This document shows positions 42,707 through 52,016 of a stretch of DNA of 64,000 nt, piece by piece. Position 1 is the stretch's first letter. Each line of letters starts with the position of its first letter. The stretch is from positions 1,272,001 to 1,336,000 of the forward strand of contig NZ_CP102258.1 in NCBI RefSeq assembly GCF_025146565.1, written 5' to 3'. The DNA is from Bacteroides eggerthii (GTDB taxonomy: Bacteria > Bacteroidota > Bacteroidia > Bacteroidales > Bacteroidaceae). The notes beneath the pieces were generated by a model, which saw only the letters and a list, made by a program, of their open reading frames with translations, was not told the DNA's origin and made no database searches. A program made the translations under genes and the position numbers.

Positions 42707-44230
42707 ATGTCTGAAACTAAAAGAATCAAAACAGCTCTGGTATCCGTTTACCATAAAGAAGGTTTGGATGAAATCATAACCAAACTGCATGAAGAAGGTG
42801 TAGAGTTCCTGTCAACCGGTGGAACACGTCAATTTATTGAGTCTCTGGGTTATCCCTGTAAAGCAGTGGAAGACCTTACTACATACCCTTCCATTTTGGG
42901 TGGACGTGTAAAGACCTTGCATCCGAAGATATTTGGAGGTATTCTTTGCCGCCGCGGATTGGAACAGGACATGCAACAAATTGAAAAATATGAAATTCCT
43001 GAAATAGACCTTGTAATTGTAGACCTCTATCCGTTTGAGGCAACTGTTGCCAGCGGTGCCGAAGAACCTGCCATTATCGAGAAGATTGATATAGGTGGCA
43101 TCTCTCTGATTCGTGCTGCCGCCAAGAATTATAACGATGTCGTGATTGTTGCTTCGCAGGCTCAATACCAGCCGCTTCGCGACATGTTGATGGAACATGG
43201 CGCTACCACTTCACTCGAAGAGCGTCGCTGGTTTGCCAAAGAGGCTTTTGCTGTATCTTCTCATTATGATTCGGCTATCTTTAACTATTTTGACGGTGAA
43301 GCAGGTTCTGCTTTCCGGCAGTCCGCCAATAACCAAAAGACTTTGCGTTATGGCGAAAATCCGCATCAGAAGGGTTATTTCTATGGTAATATTGATGCTA
43401 TGTTCGACCAGATTCATGGCAAGGAAATTTCTTACAATAATTTGCTCGACATCAACGCTGCCGTTGATTTGATTGACGAATTTACGGATACCACTTTTGC
43501 TATTCTGAAACACAATAACGCTTGTGGTCTGGCTTCACGTCCTACTGTATTGGAAGCTTGGAACGATGCGCTTGCCGGCGACCCGGTGTCTGCATTCGGT
43601 GGTGTACTTATCACCAATGCTGTGATTGATAAGGCTGCAGCTGAAGAAATCAATAAGATATTCTTTGAAGTTATCATTGCGCCCGATTATGATGTGGATG
43701 CATTGGAAATCCTCGGTCAGAAGAAGAACCGCATTATTCTGGTCCGTAAGCAGGCGGCTCTCCCCAAGAAGCAGTTCCGTTCTTTGCTGAATGGTGTTCT
43801 GGTACAAGATCGTGATTTGAAAGTGGAGACTCCTGAAGACTTGAAGACGGTAACGACTAAAGCTCCGACTGCGCAAGAAATCGAAGATATGCTTTTTGCA
43901 AATAAGATTGTGAAGAACAGCAAGTCTAATGCTATTGTGTTGGCAAAAAATAAGCAGTTGTTGGCAAGTGGTGTAGGGCAGACAAGTCGTGTGGATGCCT
44001 TGAAACAGGCCATTGAAAAGGCTAAGAACTTTGGCTTTGATTTGAATGGAGCTGTAATGGCAAGTGATGCTTTCTTCCCCTTCCCCGATTGCGTAGAGAT
44101 TGCAGGTAATGAAGGTGTTAAGGCCGTAATTCAGCCGGGTGGAAGCATCAAGGACGAACTTTCATTCGATTATTGCAATGAACATGGCATCGCAATGGTG
44201 ACAACAGGGTTCCGGCATTTTAAACACTAA
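42707..44230 (+). CDS. purH: Bifunctional AICAR transformylase / IMP cyclohydrolase
   Basis: 507 residues. The N-terminal IMP cyclohydrolase domain (1-200) begins KTALVSVYHKEGLDEIITKLHEEGVEFLSTGGT and includes HPKIFGGIL. The AICAR formyltransferase domain has LRYGENPHQKGYFYG, KHNNACGLAS (catalytic Lys-His region) and ASDAFFPFPDCVE, and ends GIAMVTTGFRHFKH. The enzyme carries out the last two steps of purine synthesis, using 10-formyl-THF to formylate AICAR and then closing the ring to IMP. It has its own promoter and lies directly before mreB, separated by a 109-bp spacer. Confidence 0.97.
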   Translation: MSETKRIKTALVSVYHKEGLDEIITKLHEEGVEFLSTGGTRQFIESLGYPCKAVEDLTTYPSILGGRVKTLHPKIFGGILCRRGLEQDMQQIEKYEIPEIDLVIVDLYPFEATVASGAEEPAIIEKIDIGGISLIRAAAKNYNDVVIVASQAQYQPLRDMLMEHGATTSLEERRWFAKEAFAVSSHYDSAIFNYFDGEAGSAFRQSANNQKTLRYGENPHQKGYFYGNIDAMFDQIHGKEISYNNLLDINAAVDLIDEFTDTTFAILKHNNACGLASRPTVLEAWNDALAGDPVSAFGGVLITNAVIDKAAAEEINKIFFEVIIAPDYDVDALEILGQKKNRIILVRKQAALPKKQFRSLLNGVLVQDRDLKVETPEDLKTVTTKAPTAQEIEDMLFANKIVKNSKSNAIVLAKNKQLLASGVGQTSRVDALKQAIEKAKNFGFDLNGAVMASDAFFPFPDCVEIAGNEGVKAVIQPGGSIKDELSFDYCNEHGIAMVTTGFRHFKH

Positions 44231-44233
44231 TAT

Positions 44234-44339
44234 TAATGATGAATGAAGAACTAAGAGTGAAGAATTGGCTGCGCTTGCTTGCGTTGGTATTCTGCATAGT
44301 ATTCTTAATTTTTCATTCCTAATTTTTCATTTAAGAAAT
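44234..44339. repeat. Imperfect inverted repeat between purH and mreB
   Basis: A purine-rich left arm (AATGAAGAACTAAGAGTGAA and following) faces a pyrimidine-rich right arm (TTCTTAATTTTTCATTCC and following) as an imperfect complement with a 35-base loop. It may fold in the transcript between purH and mreB. A reading frame opening at 44265 into mreB crosses it and has no support. Confidence 0.45.
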
Positions 44340-45362
44340 ATGGGATTATTCTCTTTTACACAAGAAATAGCGATGGACCTTGGCACTGCCAATACTATCA
44401 TTACCACAAATGGCAAGATAGTAGTGGACGAACCCTCGGTGGTTGCTTTGGACCGTCGTACAGACAAGATGATTGCTGTGGGTGAAAAGGCAAAGATGAT
44501 GCACGAAAAGACCCACGAAAACATACGCACTATCCGTCCGCTTCGTGACGGTGTAATTGCCGATTTCTATGCTTGCGAGCAGATGATACGCGGACTTATC
44601 AAAATGGTGAACAATCGTAACCGTCTGTTCTCTCCTTCACTTCGCATGGTAATAGGGGTTCCCTCAGGAAGTACGGAAGTGGAGCTTCGTGCGGTGCGCG
44701 ACTCTGCCGAGCATGCCGGTGGACGTGATGTCTATTTGATATTCGAACCGATGGCGGCAGCTATCGGCATCGGTATTGATGTAGAAGCGCCGGAAGGCAA
44801 CATGATTGTTGATATAGGTGGTGGCTCTACTGAGATTGCCGTTATTTCATTGGGGGGTATAGTTTCCAATAACTCTATCCGCATTGCCGGTGATGATCTG
44901 ACTGCTGATATTCAGGAATACATGAGCCGTCAGCATAACGTAAAGGTCAGCGAACGTATGGCAGAACGTATCAAGATTAATGTCGGTGCGGCATTGACCG
45001 AACTGGGTGAAGATGCTCCCGAAGATTATATTGTTCATGGTCCGAATCGTATTACGGCACTTCCTATGGAGGTACCCGTATGCTATCAGGAGGTGGCGCA
45101 TTGCTTGGAGAAATCTATTTCCAAGATTGAGACTGCGATCCTGAGCGCATTGGAGAATACACCACCCGAACTGTATGCCGACATTGTGCACAACGGTATC
45201 TATTTGGCAGGTGGCGGTGCGTTGCTTCGCGGATTGGATAAGCGTCTGACCGATAAAATTAACATACCGTTCCACATTGCGGAAGACCCTTTGCATGCCG
45301 TTGCCAAAGGCACTGGTATTGCACTGAAGAATGTCGACCGCTTCTCATTCCTGATGAGATAG
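44340..45362 (+). CDS. mreB: Rod shape-determining protein MreB
   Basis: 340 residues from the ATG at 44340 (MGLFSFTQEIAMDLGTANT); an upstream in-frame start at 44265 would add 25 residues absent from the family. Phosphate-1 and phosphate-2 loops of the actin fold are DLGTANTII and VDIGGGSTEIAV; GVPSGSTEVELRAV, AGDDLTADI and LAGGGALLRGLD are the other conserved blocks. MreB filaments under the inner membrane steer lateral wall synthesis. It heads the cluster mreB-mreC-mreD-mrdA-rodA, all forward with small gaps or overlaps. Confidence 0.97.
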   Translation: MGLFSFTQEIAMDLGTANTIITTNGKIVVDEPSVVALDRRTDKMIAVGEKAKMMHEKTHENIRTIRPLRDGVIADFYACEQMIRGLIKMVNNRNRLFSPSLRMVIGVPSGSTEVELRAVRDSAEHAGGRDVYLIFEPMAAAIGIGIDVEAPEGNMIVDIGGGSTEIAVISLGGIVSNNSIRIAGDDLTADIQEYMSRQHNVKVSERMAERIKINVGAALTELGEDAPEDYIVHGPNRITALPMEVPVCYQEVAHCLEKSISKIETAILSALENTPPELYADIVHNGIYLAGGGALLRGLDKRLTDKINIPFHIAEDPLHAVAKGTGIALKNVDRFSFLMR

Positions 45363-45364
45363 GC

Positions 45365-46201
45365 ATGCGAAATTTACTGAACTTTCTTATTAAATATAAT
45401 TACTGGTTCCTCTTTCTGCTGTTAGAGGTTACCAGTTTTGTTTTATTATTCCGCTTCAACCATTATCAGCAGAGTGTATATTTCACTTCTGCCAACGGAG
45501 TGGCAGGGAAAGTTTATGAGATTTCAGGGGGGATTAGTTCTTATTTCCATTTGAAATCGGTCAATGAGGATCTGCTTGACCGTAATATGTGGCTGGAACA
45601 ACGTGTCGCTTTTCTCGAAAAAAGTCTGCAAGAGCGCGGCTTGGATTCTGTGAAGCTGTATAGTGTGGCGCGTCTTGCTCCGGCTGATTATCGTATATAC
45701 AAGGCGAATGTTATTAAGAACAGTCTGAATAAGGCGGATAATTACATAACGTTGGATCGTGGTTCAGCAGACAGCATTCGTCCGGAGATGGGCGTAGTGG
45801 ATGCCAACGGAGTGGTGGGCATTGTATATAAGACTTCTCCCCGTTACTCGTTGGTTATTCCATTGTTGAATAGTAAATCGAGCATTAGTTGCAAGATTGT
45901 GGGTAGTGACTATTTTGGTTATTTGAAATGGGAAGGCGGGGACTCCCGCTTCGCTTATCTGAAAGATTTACCTCGCCATGCGGAGTTCAATTTGGGGGAT
46001 ACGGTGGTAACCAGCGGTTACTCTACGGTCTTTCCTGAGGGAGTTATGGTAGGGACGGTTGATGATATGTCCGATTCCCATGACGGGCTTTCGTATTTGC
46101 TGAAGATAAAGTTAGCTACGGATTTTGGGAAAGTGAGCAATGTGCGTGTCATTTCGCGTAGCGGACAAGAAGAACAGAATATTCTGGAAAAAGAAGAATG
46201 A
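45365..46201 (+). CDS. mreC: Rod shape-determining protein MreC
   Basis: 278 residues. One N-terminal membrane helix (YWFLFLLLEVTSFVLLF), a short coiled coil (VNEDLLDRNMWLEQRVAFLEKSLQE) and a beta-rich periplasmic domain (ANVIKNSLNKADNYITLDRGSADSIRPEMGVVDANGVVGIV; LGDTVVTSGYSTVFPEGVMVGTV). This order is that of MreC, which links MreB to the wall synthases PBP2 and RodA. It starts two bases after mreB ends and overlaps mreD by 4 bp (ATGA), pointing to coupled translation. Confidence 0.95.
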   Translation: MRNLLNFLIKYNYWFLFLLLEVTSFVLLFRFNHYQQSVYFTSANGVAGKVYEISGGISSYFHLKSVNEDLLDRNMWLEQRVAFLEKSLQERGLDSVKLYSVARLAPADYRIYKANVIKNSLNKADNYITLDRGSADSIRPEMGVVDANGVVGIVYKTSPRYSLVIPLLNSKSSISCKIVGSDYFGYLKWEGGDSRFAYLKDLPRHAEFNLGDTVVTSGYSTVFPEGVMVGTVDDMSDSHDGLSYLLKIKLATDFGKVSNVRVISRSGQEEQNILEKEE

Positions 46202-46698
46202 TAATCAATTATTTGCATAAGATAGGGTGGTTCATCTGTTTGGTACTGTTGCAGGTACTGATACTGAATAACGTGCATATTGCCGGATATGCCACTCCGT
46301 TTTTATATATATACCTGATATTAAAGTTTGAGTCGGATGTGTCCCGTAATACATTGATGTTATGGGCTTTCTTTCTTGGGTTGACGGTGGATGTTTTTTC
46401 CGATACTCCGGGAATGAATGCGGCGGCTACTGTATTGCTGGCTTTCTTGCGTCCGATATTCTTACGTCTGTTCGTGCCTCGCGATACGTTGGATACGTTG
46501 ATTCCCGCAGTTCGCACAATGGGCATCTTCCCTTTCCTAAAATATTTAGTAATTTGTGTCTTGGTGCATCATGGGATGTTGCTTACACTCGAATTCTTTT
46601 CCTTTGCCCACATTGGAACACTGCTGTTGAGAATTGTAACAAGTACTTTGTTGACTGTGACCTGTATAATGGCAGTGGAGGGAATACGGAAGAAATAA
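46198..46698 (+). CDS. mreD: Rod shape-determining protein MreD
   Basis: 166 residues, almost wholly hydrophobic with five or so membrane helices. It has little sequence identity marks, as usual for MreD, but length, topology and the ATGA overlap with mreC fix the call. The segment FFLGLTVDVFSDTPGMNAAATVLLAFLRP is the recognisable part (DxFSDTPGM is typical in Bacteroidetes). Part of the elongasome in the inner membrane. Confidence 0.9.
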   Translation: MIINYLHKIGWFICLVLLQVLILNNVHIAGYATPFLYIYLILKFESDVSRNTLMLWAFFLGLTVDVFSDTPGMNAAATVLLAFLRPIFLRLFVPRDTLDTLIPAVRTMGIFPFLKYLVICVLVHHGMLLTLEFFSFAHIGTLLLRIVTSTLLTVTCIMAVEGIRKK

Positions 46699-46730
46699 CT
46701 TGTAACCGGTAATTGATAGTTGATAATTAA

Positions 46731-48596
46731 ATGAAGGATTATACGCTGGAGAAACGAAAATATGTGATAGGCATGGCGGCTGTGGTCATTGTCCTTATTT
46801 ACGTTATTCGCCTGTTCGACTTGCAAATCATGACGGATGATTATAAGAAGAATGCGGACAGCAATGCCTTCCTTAATAAAATTCAATATCCTTCGCGTGG
46901 GGCTATTTACGATCGTAACGGCAAGCTATTGGTGTTTAATCAGCCGGCATACGATATTACATTTGTGCCTCGTGAAGTGACGCAATTGGATACCCTCGAT
47001 TTTTGCCATGCATTGAACATCACGCTTGAGCAGTTTCAGAAGCGAATGAAGGATGTGAAAAACCGTTGGATGAATCCTGGCTATTCTAAATATACGCATC
47101 AGGTATTTATGACACAGCTTTCGGCAGAAGAGTGTGGTGTGTTTCAGGAGAAGCTGTTCAAGTTTCCCGGTTTCTATATCCAACGGCGCACTATCCGTCA
47201 GTATACTTATGATGCCGCAGGGCATGCTTTGGGAGATATAGGAGAGGTGTCAAAGAAAGATATTGAAGCGGATAATTACTATATTCGTGGAGACTATATA
47301 GGTAAGCAGGGTATTGAAAAGTCTTATGAAAAGTATCTTCGTGGAGAAAAAGGAGTGGAAATTCTGCTTCGTGATGCTCATGGGCGTATTCAAGGACATT
47401 ATATGGATGGCAAATTCGACCGTCCTTCTGTCCCCGGCAAGAATCTGACATTAGGTATTGATATTGATTTGCAGAGGTTGGGTGAGCGTCTCTTACAACA
47501 TAAGATTGGAGCTATCGTAGCTATCGAACCTGCTACGGGAGAGATTCTCTGCATGGTGTCTTCTCCCACCTTCGATCCTCATCTGATGATTGGCCGCCAG
47601 CGTGGAAAGAACCATCGGATGTTGCAGAGGGACAGGCGGAAACCTTTGCTGAATCGCGCGATTATGGGAGCGTATCCTCCGGGTTCTACTTTTAAGACTG
47701 CGCAGGCATTGACATTCTTGCAAGAAGGTATTATTCATGAAGACTACCCGACTTTTCCTTGTGCGCACGGTTTCAATTATGGAAGTCTGCATGTAGGTTG
47801 CCATGGGCATGGCTCTCCTTTGTCGTTGATTCCAGCAATAGCCACTTCGTGTAATTCTTACTTTTGTTGGGGATTGTTCCGCATGTTTAGCGACAAGAAG
47901 TATGGTTCTCCGCAAAACGCCATTACGGTGTGGAAAGACCATATGGTTTCACAAGGATTTGGCTATCGTCTCGGCACAGATCTTCCCGGAGAGCAGCGCG
48001 GTTTAATTCCTAATGCAAAATTCTATGATAAAGCATACCGGGGTTCTTGGAATGGGCTGACTGTCATCAGTATCTCTATCGGGCAGGGCGAAATCCTTAC
48101 TACTCCATTGCAGATTGCCAATTTGGGAGCGACCATTGCCAACCGGGGACATTTTATTACTCCACATATTGTCAAGGAGATACAAGATCATGAGTTGGAT
48201 AGCATCTACCGCACTCCGCGTGTAACTTCGATTGACCGGGAATACTACGACGAGGTTGCGGAGGGTATGCGCGCTGCTGTTACCGGAAGCACAGGCAGTG
48301 CAACTTGCCGCATGGTGGGGACTATTTTGCCGGGCGTGGAGGCATGCGGAAAAACCGGTACGGCACAGAACCGCGGTAAGGACCACTCCGTATTTATGGG
48401 ATTTGCTCCGATGAACAACCCTAAGATTGCAATCGCAGTTTATGTGGAGAATGGCGGTTTCGGTGCAACTTACGGAGTGCCTATCGGCGCTATGATGATG
48501 GATCAGTATCTGCATGGCAAGTTATCGCCGGAGAATGAGATACGTGCGGAGGAATTCAGTAATCGCATAATACTGTACGGAGACGAAGAAAGATAG
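46731..48596 (+). CDS. mrdA: Penicillin-binding protein 2 (elongation transpeptidase)
   Basis: 621 residues. One N-terminal membrane helix (YVIGMAAVVIVLIYVIRLFDLQI), a dimerisation domain with PSRGAIYDRNGKLLVFNQP and GKQGIEKSYEKYLRG, and the transpeptidase domain with the serine motif GSTFK (in GAYPPGSTFKTAQ), SCN (in ATSCNSYF) and KTG (in EACGKTGTAQNRG). It crosslinks peptidoglycan along the side wall together with RodA and is a beta-lactam target. Length is normal. Gap to rodA is 26 bp. Confidence 0.96.
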   Translation: MKDYTLEKRKYVIGMAAVVIVLIYVIRLFDLQIMTDDYKKNADSNAFLNKIQYPSRGAIYDRNGKLLVFNQPAYDITFVPREVTQLDTLDFCHALNITLEQFQKRMKDVKNRWMNPGYSKYTHQVFMTQLSAEECGVFQEKLFKFPGFYIQRRTIRQYTYDAAGHALGDIGEVSKKDIEADNYYIRGDYIGKQGIEKSYEKYLRGEKGVEILLRDAHGRIQGHYMDGKFDRPSVPGKNLTLGIDIDLQRLGERLLQHKIGAIVAIEPATGEILCMVSSPTFDPHLMIGRQRGKNHRMLQRDRRKPLLNRAIMGAYPPGSTFKTAQALTFLQEGIIHEDYPTFPCAHGFNYGSLHVGCHGHGSPLSLIPAIATSCNSYFCWGLFRMFSDKKYGSPQNAITVWKDHMVSQGFGYRLGTDLPGEQRGLIPNAKFYDKAYRGSWNGLTVISISIGQGEILTTPLQIANLGATIANRGHFITPHIVKEIQDHELDSIYRTPRVTSIDREYYDEVAEGMRAAVTGSTGSATCRMVGTILPGVEACGKTGTAQNRGKDHSVFMGFAPMNNPKIAIAVYVENGGFGATYGVPIGAMMMDQYLHGKLSPENEIRAEEFSNRIILYGDEER

Positions 48597-48622
48597 TAAA
48601 CGGTCGAATATCGAGAGAACAA

Positions 48623-50080
48623 ATGGTAAGAAGAGAGAATATATGGAAATCGTTGGATTGGGTGACAATCGCAATCTACCTGATTCTGATTGTGTTTGGC
48701 TGGTTCAGCGTCTGCGGGGCAAGCTATGACTATGGTGATCGTGACTTTCTTGATTTCTCCACTCGTGCCGGTAAACAATTTATGTGGATTGTCTGCTCGT
48801 TTGGGTTGGGGTTTGTCTTGCTGATGCTGGAGGATACGCTCTACGATATGTTTTCTTACATTATATATATAGGGCTCATTCTATTGTTGATTATAACTAT
48901 CTTTATCGCTCCTGACACTAAGGGGTCGCGCTCATGGTTGATTCTGGGACCTGTCAGTCTGCAGCCCGCCGAATTTGCTAAGTTTGCTACGGCGTTGGCG
49001 TTGGCTAAGTATATGAGTGCCTATTCATTTACTATGAAAAACTGGAAGAATACATTGATGCTGGCTTTTCTTATTCTTCTGCCGTTGGTACTGATTATAC
49101 TTCAAAGGGAAACAGGTTCTGCATTGGTGTATACCGCTTTCTTTCTGATGCTTTATCGTGAAGGTATGCCCGGAGTGGTGCTCTTTTCCGGTATTTGCGC
49201 TGTGGTATATTTTGTGGTGGGAATCCGTTTTGACCAGGTTCTTATAGCAGATACCCCAACCCCAATCGGAGAGTTTGCCGTATTGTCGATGGTGCTGCTT
49301 TTCGCCGGTGGAATGGTATGGGTATATAAAAAGAGGTGGGAGCCGGTTCGTAATATTATCGGTGGTTCTTCTGTGGTATTGCTCATAGCTTATATTATTT
49401 CAGAGTATGTCGCCCCTTTCAACCTTGTATGGGTGCAATGGGGATTATGTGTGGTTGTAACGTTTTATTTGTTTTATCTTTCTTTGCGCGAGCGCCATTT
49501 GAGTTATCTTCTTATAGGCTTGTTTGCCATAGGCTCGATAGGCTTTCTTTATTCCAGCGATTATTTCTTCAATAAAGTATTGGAACCTCACCAGCAGATC
49601 CGCATTAAAGTTGTGTTGGGTATGGAAGAAGATCTGACAGGGGCGGGGTATAACGTAAATCAGTCGAAAATAGCCATTGGGTCAGGCGGCTTGACAGGGA
49701 AAGGCTTTCTGAACGGTACGCAAACCAAACTTAAATACGTTCCTGAACAAGATACGGATTTTATCTTCTGTACAGTGGGCGAGGAAGAGGGTTTTATTGG
49801 TTCAACGGCCGTTTTGCTTCTGTTCCTGGCACTGATACTTCGTCTGATAGTACTGGCAGAACGGCAACAGTCTGCATTTGGGAGGGTGTACGGATACTCG
49901 GTGCTGAGTATTTTTCTGTTTCATCTTTTCATTAATATAGGAATGGTACTTGGGCTGACTCCCGTAATAGGTATCCCTCTGCCTTTCTTTAGTTATGGAG
50001 GTTCTTCGTTATGGGGCTTTACGATACTGTTGTTCATATTCCTGCGTATCGATGCGGGAAGAAATAGAAGACTGGTGTAA
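48623..50080 (+). CDS. rodA: Peptidoglycan glycosyltransferase RodA
   Basis: 485 residues with about ten membrane helices. SEDS-family marks are GSRSWLILGPVSLQPAEFAKFATALALAKY split over one loop (PAEFAK holds the conserved glutamate), GAGYNVNQSKIAIGSGGLTGKGFLNGTQ, EQDTDFIFCTVGEEEGFIG and GIPLPFFSYGGSSL. It polymerises lipid II for side-wall growth with PBP2. Longer than the E. coli protein because of an extra pair of helices around 215-310, common in Bacteroidetes. Last gene of the rod cluster; gldH converges on it. Confidence 0.95.
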   Translation: MVRRENIWKSLDWVTIAIYLILIVFGWFSVCGASYDYGDRDFLDFSTRAGKQFMWIVCSFGLGFVLLMLEDTLYDMFSYIIYIGLILLLIITIFIAPDTKGSRSWLILGPVSLQPAEFAKFATALALAKYMSAYSFTMKNWKNTLMLAFLILLPLVLIILQRETGSALVYTAFFLMLYREGMPGVVLFSGICAVVYFVVGIRFDQVLIADTPTPIGEFAVLSMVLLFAGGMVWVYKKRWEPVRNIIGGSSVVLLIAYIISEYVAPFNLVWVQWGLCVVVTFYLFYLSLRERHLSYLLIGLFAIGSIGFLYSSDYFFNKVLEPHQQIRIKVVLGMEEDLTGAGYNVNQSKIAIGSGGLTGKGFLNGTQTKLKYVPEQDTDFIFCTVGEEEGFIGSTAVLLLFLALILRLIVLAERQQSAFGRVYGYSVLSIFLFHLFINIGMVLGLTPVIGIPLPFFSYGGSSLWGFTILLFIFLRIDAGRNRRLV

Positions 50081-50097
50081 TATCCTCGCAGGGATAT
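50080..50097. terminator. Short hairpin between rodA and gldH
   Basis: ATATCC (50080-50085) and GGATAT (50092-50097) form a 6-bp stem with a 6-base loop between two converging genes. It has no T tract, so it is a weak candidate. Confidence 0.3.
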
Positions 50098-50103
50098 GTG
50101 ATG

Positions 50104-50589
50104 TTATCGTCGTAGTTTGATTCCTACATCGTTGATGCCGGGTAGAATCTCATCCGGTAATGTATAAGCTATCTTGAAGAGGTAATTGCCGGACCTCCCT
50201 ATTTTGATGCTGCCGGCGGAGAATGCCGATTGATATAAACCACCCCAGCCGTCTCCTTTCCAGATTCCTTCTTTGCTGGCTAAGACGGCTTTCAGCGTGT
50301 CTACCTGTACTCTTTTGCTTTCCGGATCTTCGTAACCGACCGACAGGTTTATGTTTTGATAAGGATAGGTGTTTCGGTTTCGGATTTCTACGGTCAGTTT
50401 GTAGTAAGTCTGTGAGTCGGGCACAGCGACATCAAAAAACAATGTGTCCTGTCTTTTCCAACCTTCTTGGGGAACAGACCGGAAAGCATGATATACAGTC
50501 TGTTTATCGCAAGCGCCCAATGCGCCTACGATAAACAGCAGAATGATATATTTCAGATGTTTTGTTTTATTCTTGAACCGGTTTGTCAT
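50104..50589 (-). CDS. gldH: Gliding-motility-type lipoprotein GldH
   Basis: 161 residues from the reverse-strand ATG at 50589 (MTNRFKNKTKHLKYIILLFIVGALGACDKQ), a lipoprotein signal with lipobox GALGAC. A longer frame to 50805 only reads through the ricT tail and is not used. The mature part is a beta-sandwich with YHAFRSVPQEGWKRQDTLFFDVAVPDS and WKGDGWGGLYQSAF, close to GldH. In gliding flavobacteria GldH is needed for motility; in Bacteroides, which does not glide, its role is unknown. Its first 23 bases overlap the end of ricT, so the two are translationally linked. Confidence 0.85.
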   Translation of the reverse strand: MTNRFKNKTKHLKYIILLFIVGALGACDKQTVYHAFRSVPQEGWKRQDTLFFDVAVPDSQTYYKLTVEIRNRNTYPYQNINLSVGYEDPESKRVQVDTLKAVLASKEGIWKGDGWGGLYQSAFSAGSIKIGRSGNYLFKIAYTLPDEILPGINDVGIKLRR

Positions 50590-51910
50590 CTCGAACAGGT
50601 TTATCCCCTTGGGGTTTAGGTTTGTTGTTGTGAGGGCGCTTGCGGTTATTGTTGTTCCGTTGCGGGCGTCTCTCATCTCCTTGTGCCCGTTTCTCATTCC
50701 CTTGAGGTTTGGACTGCTGTTCTTGCGGTTGCGGGGTGGCTGGTTGTTCGCTGCCTTGGGGCCGGTTATTGGAACTTTTTTTCTTCTTTTTGTTCCGGTT
50801 TCCATTATTATTCCCGTTACCGTTGTTGCCGTCTCCGCTATTTTTGTTTTTGCGGTTGCGGTCGAAGCGGGTCAGACTTTCCTGTTCCAGCAAGTCCACC
50901 GGCTTCTTAGGTTCGGAGCGGTGTGTTTCCTCCAATAGATAATCCGGCTTGATTCCTCTTTTATTCAGGCCGATAACTTCAAAGGCGCGCCTGCCGCTGA
51001 TTGTGACCAGATTGGCCGGAATGTTTTTATCAGTGGAATAGGTTATCTGATTGTTGAGGATATCAGCTTTGAAGAAATAGAAAACACCGTCTTTGGTTTC
51101 CAACTCGATTTCTTTGGAAGGCAGGCGTTTTTGTGCTTCCACATAGCAATCTACTTCGTAGTTGAGACAGCATTTCAATTTGGCGCATTGTCCGGCCAGT
51201 TTCTGCGGATTCAGTGAGATGTCCTGAAAGCGGGCTGCACTGGTCGATACGGAAACAAAGGACGTCATCCACGTAGCGCAGCACAGCTCACGACCACAAG
51301 GTCCGATACCGCCGATGCGGCCGGCTTCTTGGCGGGCACCGATCTGTTTCATTTCGATGCGCACGTGAAAAGCGTCGGCAAGCACCTTAATTAGTTGGCG
51401 GAAGTCTACGCGTTCATCGGCAATGTAGTAGAAAATAGCTTTGTTGCCGTCTCCTTGATATTCCACATCACCGATTTTCATGTTGAGGTTGAGGTCGAGG
51501 GCTATCTGGCGGGCACGAATCATTGTGCTGTGCTCACGTGCTTTCGCTTCATTGTACTTATCCATATCCACCTGTTTGGCTTTGCGGTAGATACGTTTTA
51601 TGTCCGCTTCCGACTTTATATTTGCTTTGCGCATTTGTAACGGGACGAGCCGGCCGGTGAGGGTCACCACGCCTATATCATGTCCGGGAGTAGCTTCTAC
51701 CGCCACTATATCACCTTTTTCCAAAGGTATTTTATTGCTGTTGCGGAAGTAACCTTTACGGGTGTTTTTAAACTGGATTTCCACCATTTCCGATTCTTCT
51801 GCATTGCCGGGAATGTCGGCAAGCCAATCATAGGTGTTCAGTTGCTTGTCTTGCCTGCCGCAGCTTTTACAGCAGAGACCGCCGCTTCCGTTATGTAGTT
51901 TAAATTCCAT
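50567..51910 (-). CDS. ricT: RicT/YaaT-like PSP1-domain protein with long basic tail
   Basis: 447 residues. Residues 1-30 hold CCKSCGRQDK; the PSP1 core (40-270) includes PLEKGDIVAVEATPGHDIGVV, IGGIGPCGRELCCATWM and LAGQCAKLKCCLNYE, the cysteine motifs that in Bacillus RicT hold an iron-sulfur cluster within the Ric complex that steers RNA processing. No ricA or ricF partner is in the window. The last 110 residues are a low-complexity Asn/Lys/Arg/Gln/Pro tail (GDGNNGNGNNNGNRNKKKKK and on), which looks disordered and nucleic-acid binding. gldH starts inside this tail's coding sequence. holB lies 106 bp upstream. Confidence 0.88.
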   Translation of the reverse strand: MEFKLHNGSGGLCCKSCGRQDKQLNTYDWLADIPGNAEESEMVEIQFKNTRKGYFRNSNKIPLEKGDIVAVEATPGHDIGVVTLTGRLVPLQMRKANIKSEADIKRIYRKAKQVDMDKYNEAKAREHSTMIRARQIALDLNLNMKIGDVEYQGDGNKAIFYYIADERVDFRQLIKVLADAFHVRIEMKQIGARQEAGRIGGIGPCGRELCCATWMTSFVSVSTSAARFQDISLNPQKLAGQCAKLKCCLNYEVDCYVEAQKRLPSKEIELETKDGVFYFFKADILNNQITYSTDKNIPANLVTISGRRAFEVIGLNKRGIKPDYLLEETHRSEPKKPVDLLEQESLTRFDRNRKNKNSGDGNNGNGNNNGNRNKKKKKSSNNRPQGSEQPATPQPQEQQSKPQGNEKRAQGDERRPQRNNNNRKRPHNNKPKPQGDKPVRDDKPVQE

Positions 51911-52016
51911 CTCTTTCTTTATTTATTTACGATTCAAATTCTCTTTATATTAATTCTCTTATCTTATTGTTTTATCATCCCATCATTTGGAAATATCCTC
52001 CTACGATATTTTTTTC

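Noticed and set aside
44265..45362. Longer mreB start at 44265
   Set aside because: It adds 25 residues through a repeat spacer; the family starts at MGLFSFTQEIAMDLG.
50104..50805. Longer gldH start at 50805
   Set aside because: The extra 72 residues are read from the ricT tail in another frame and would bury the lipoprotein signal.
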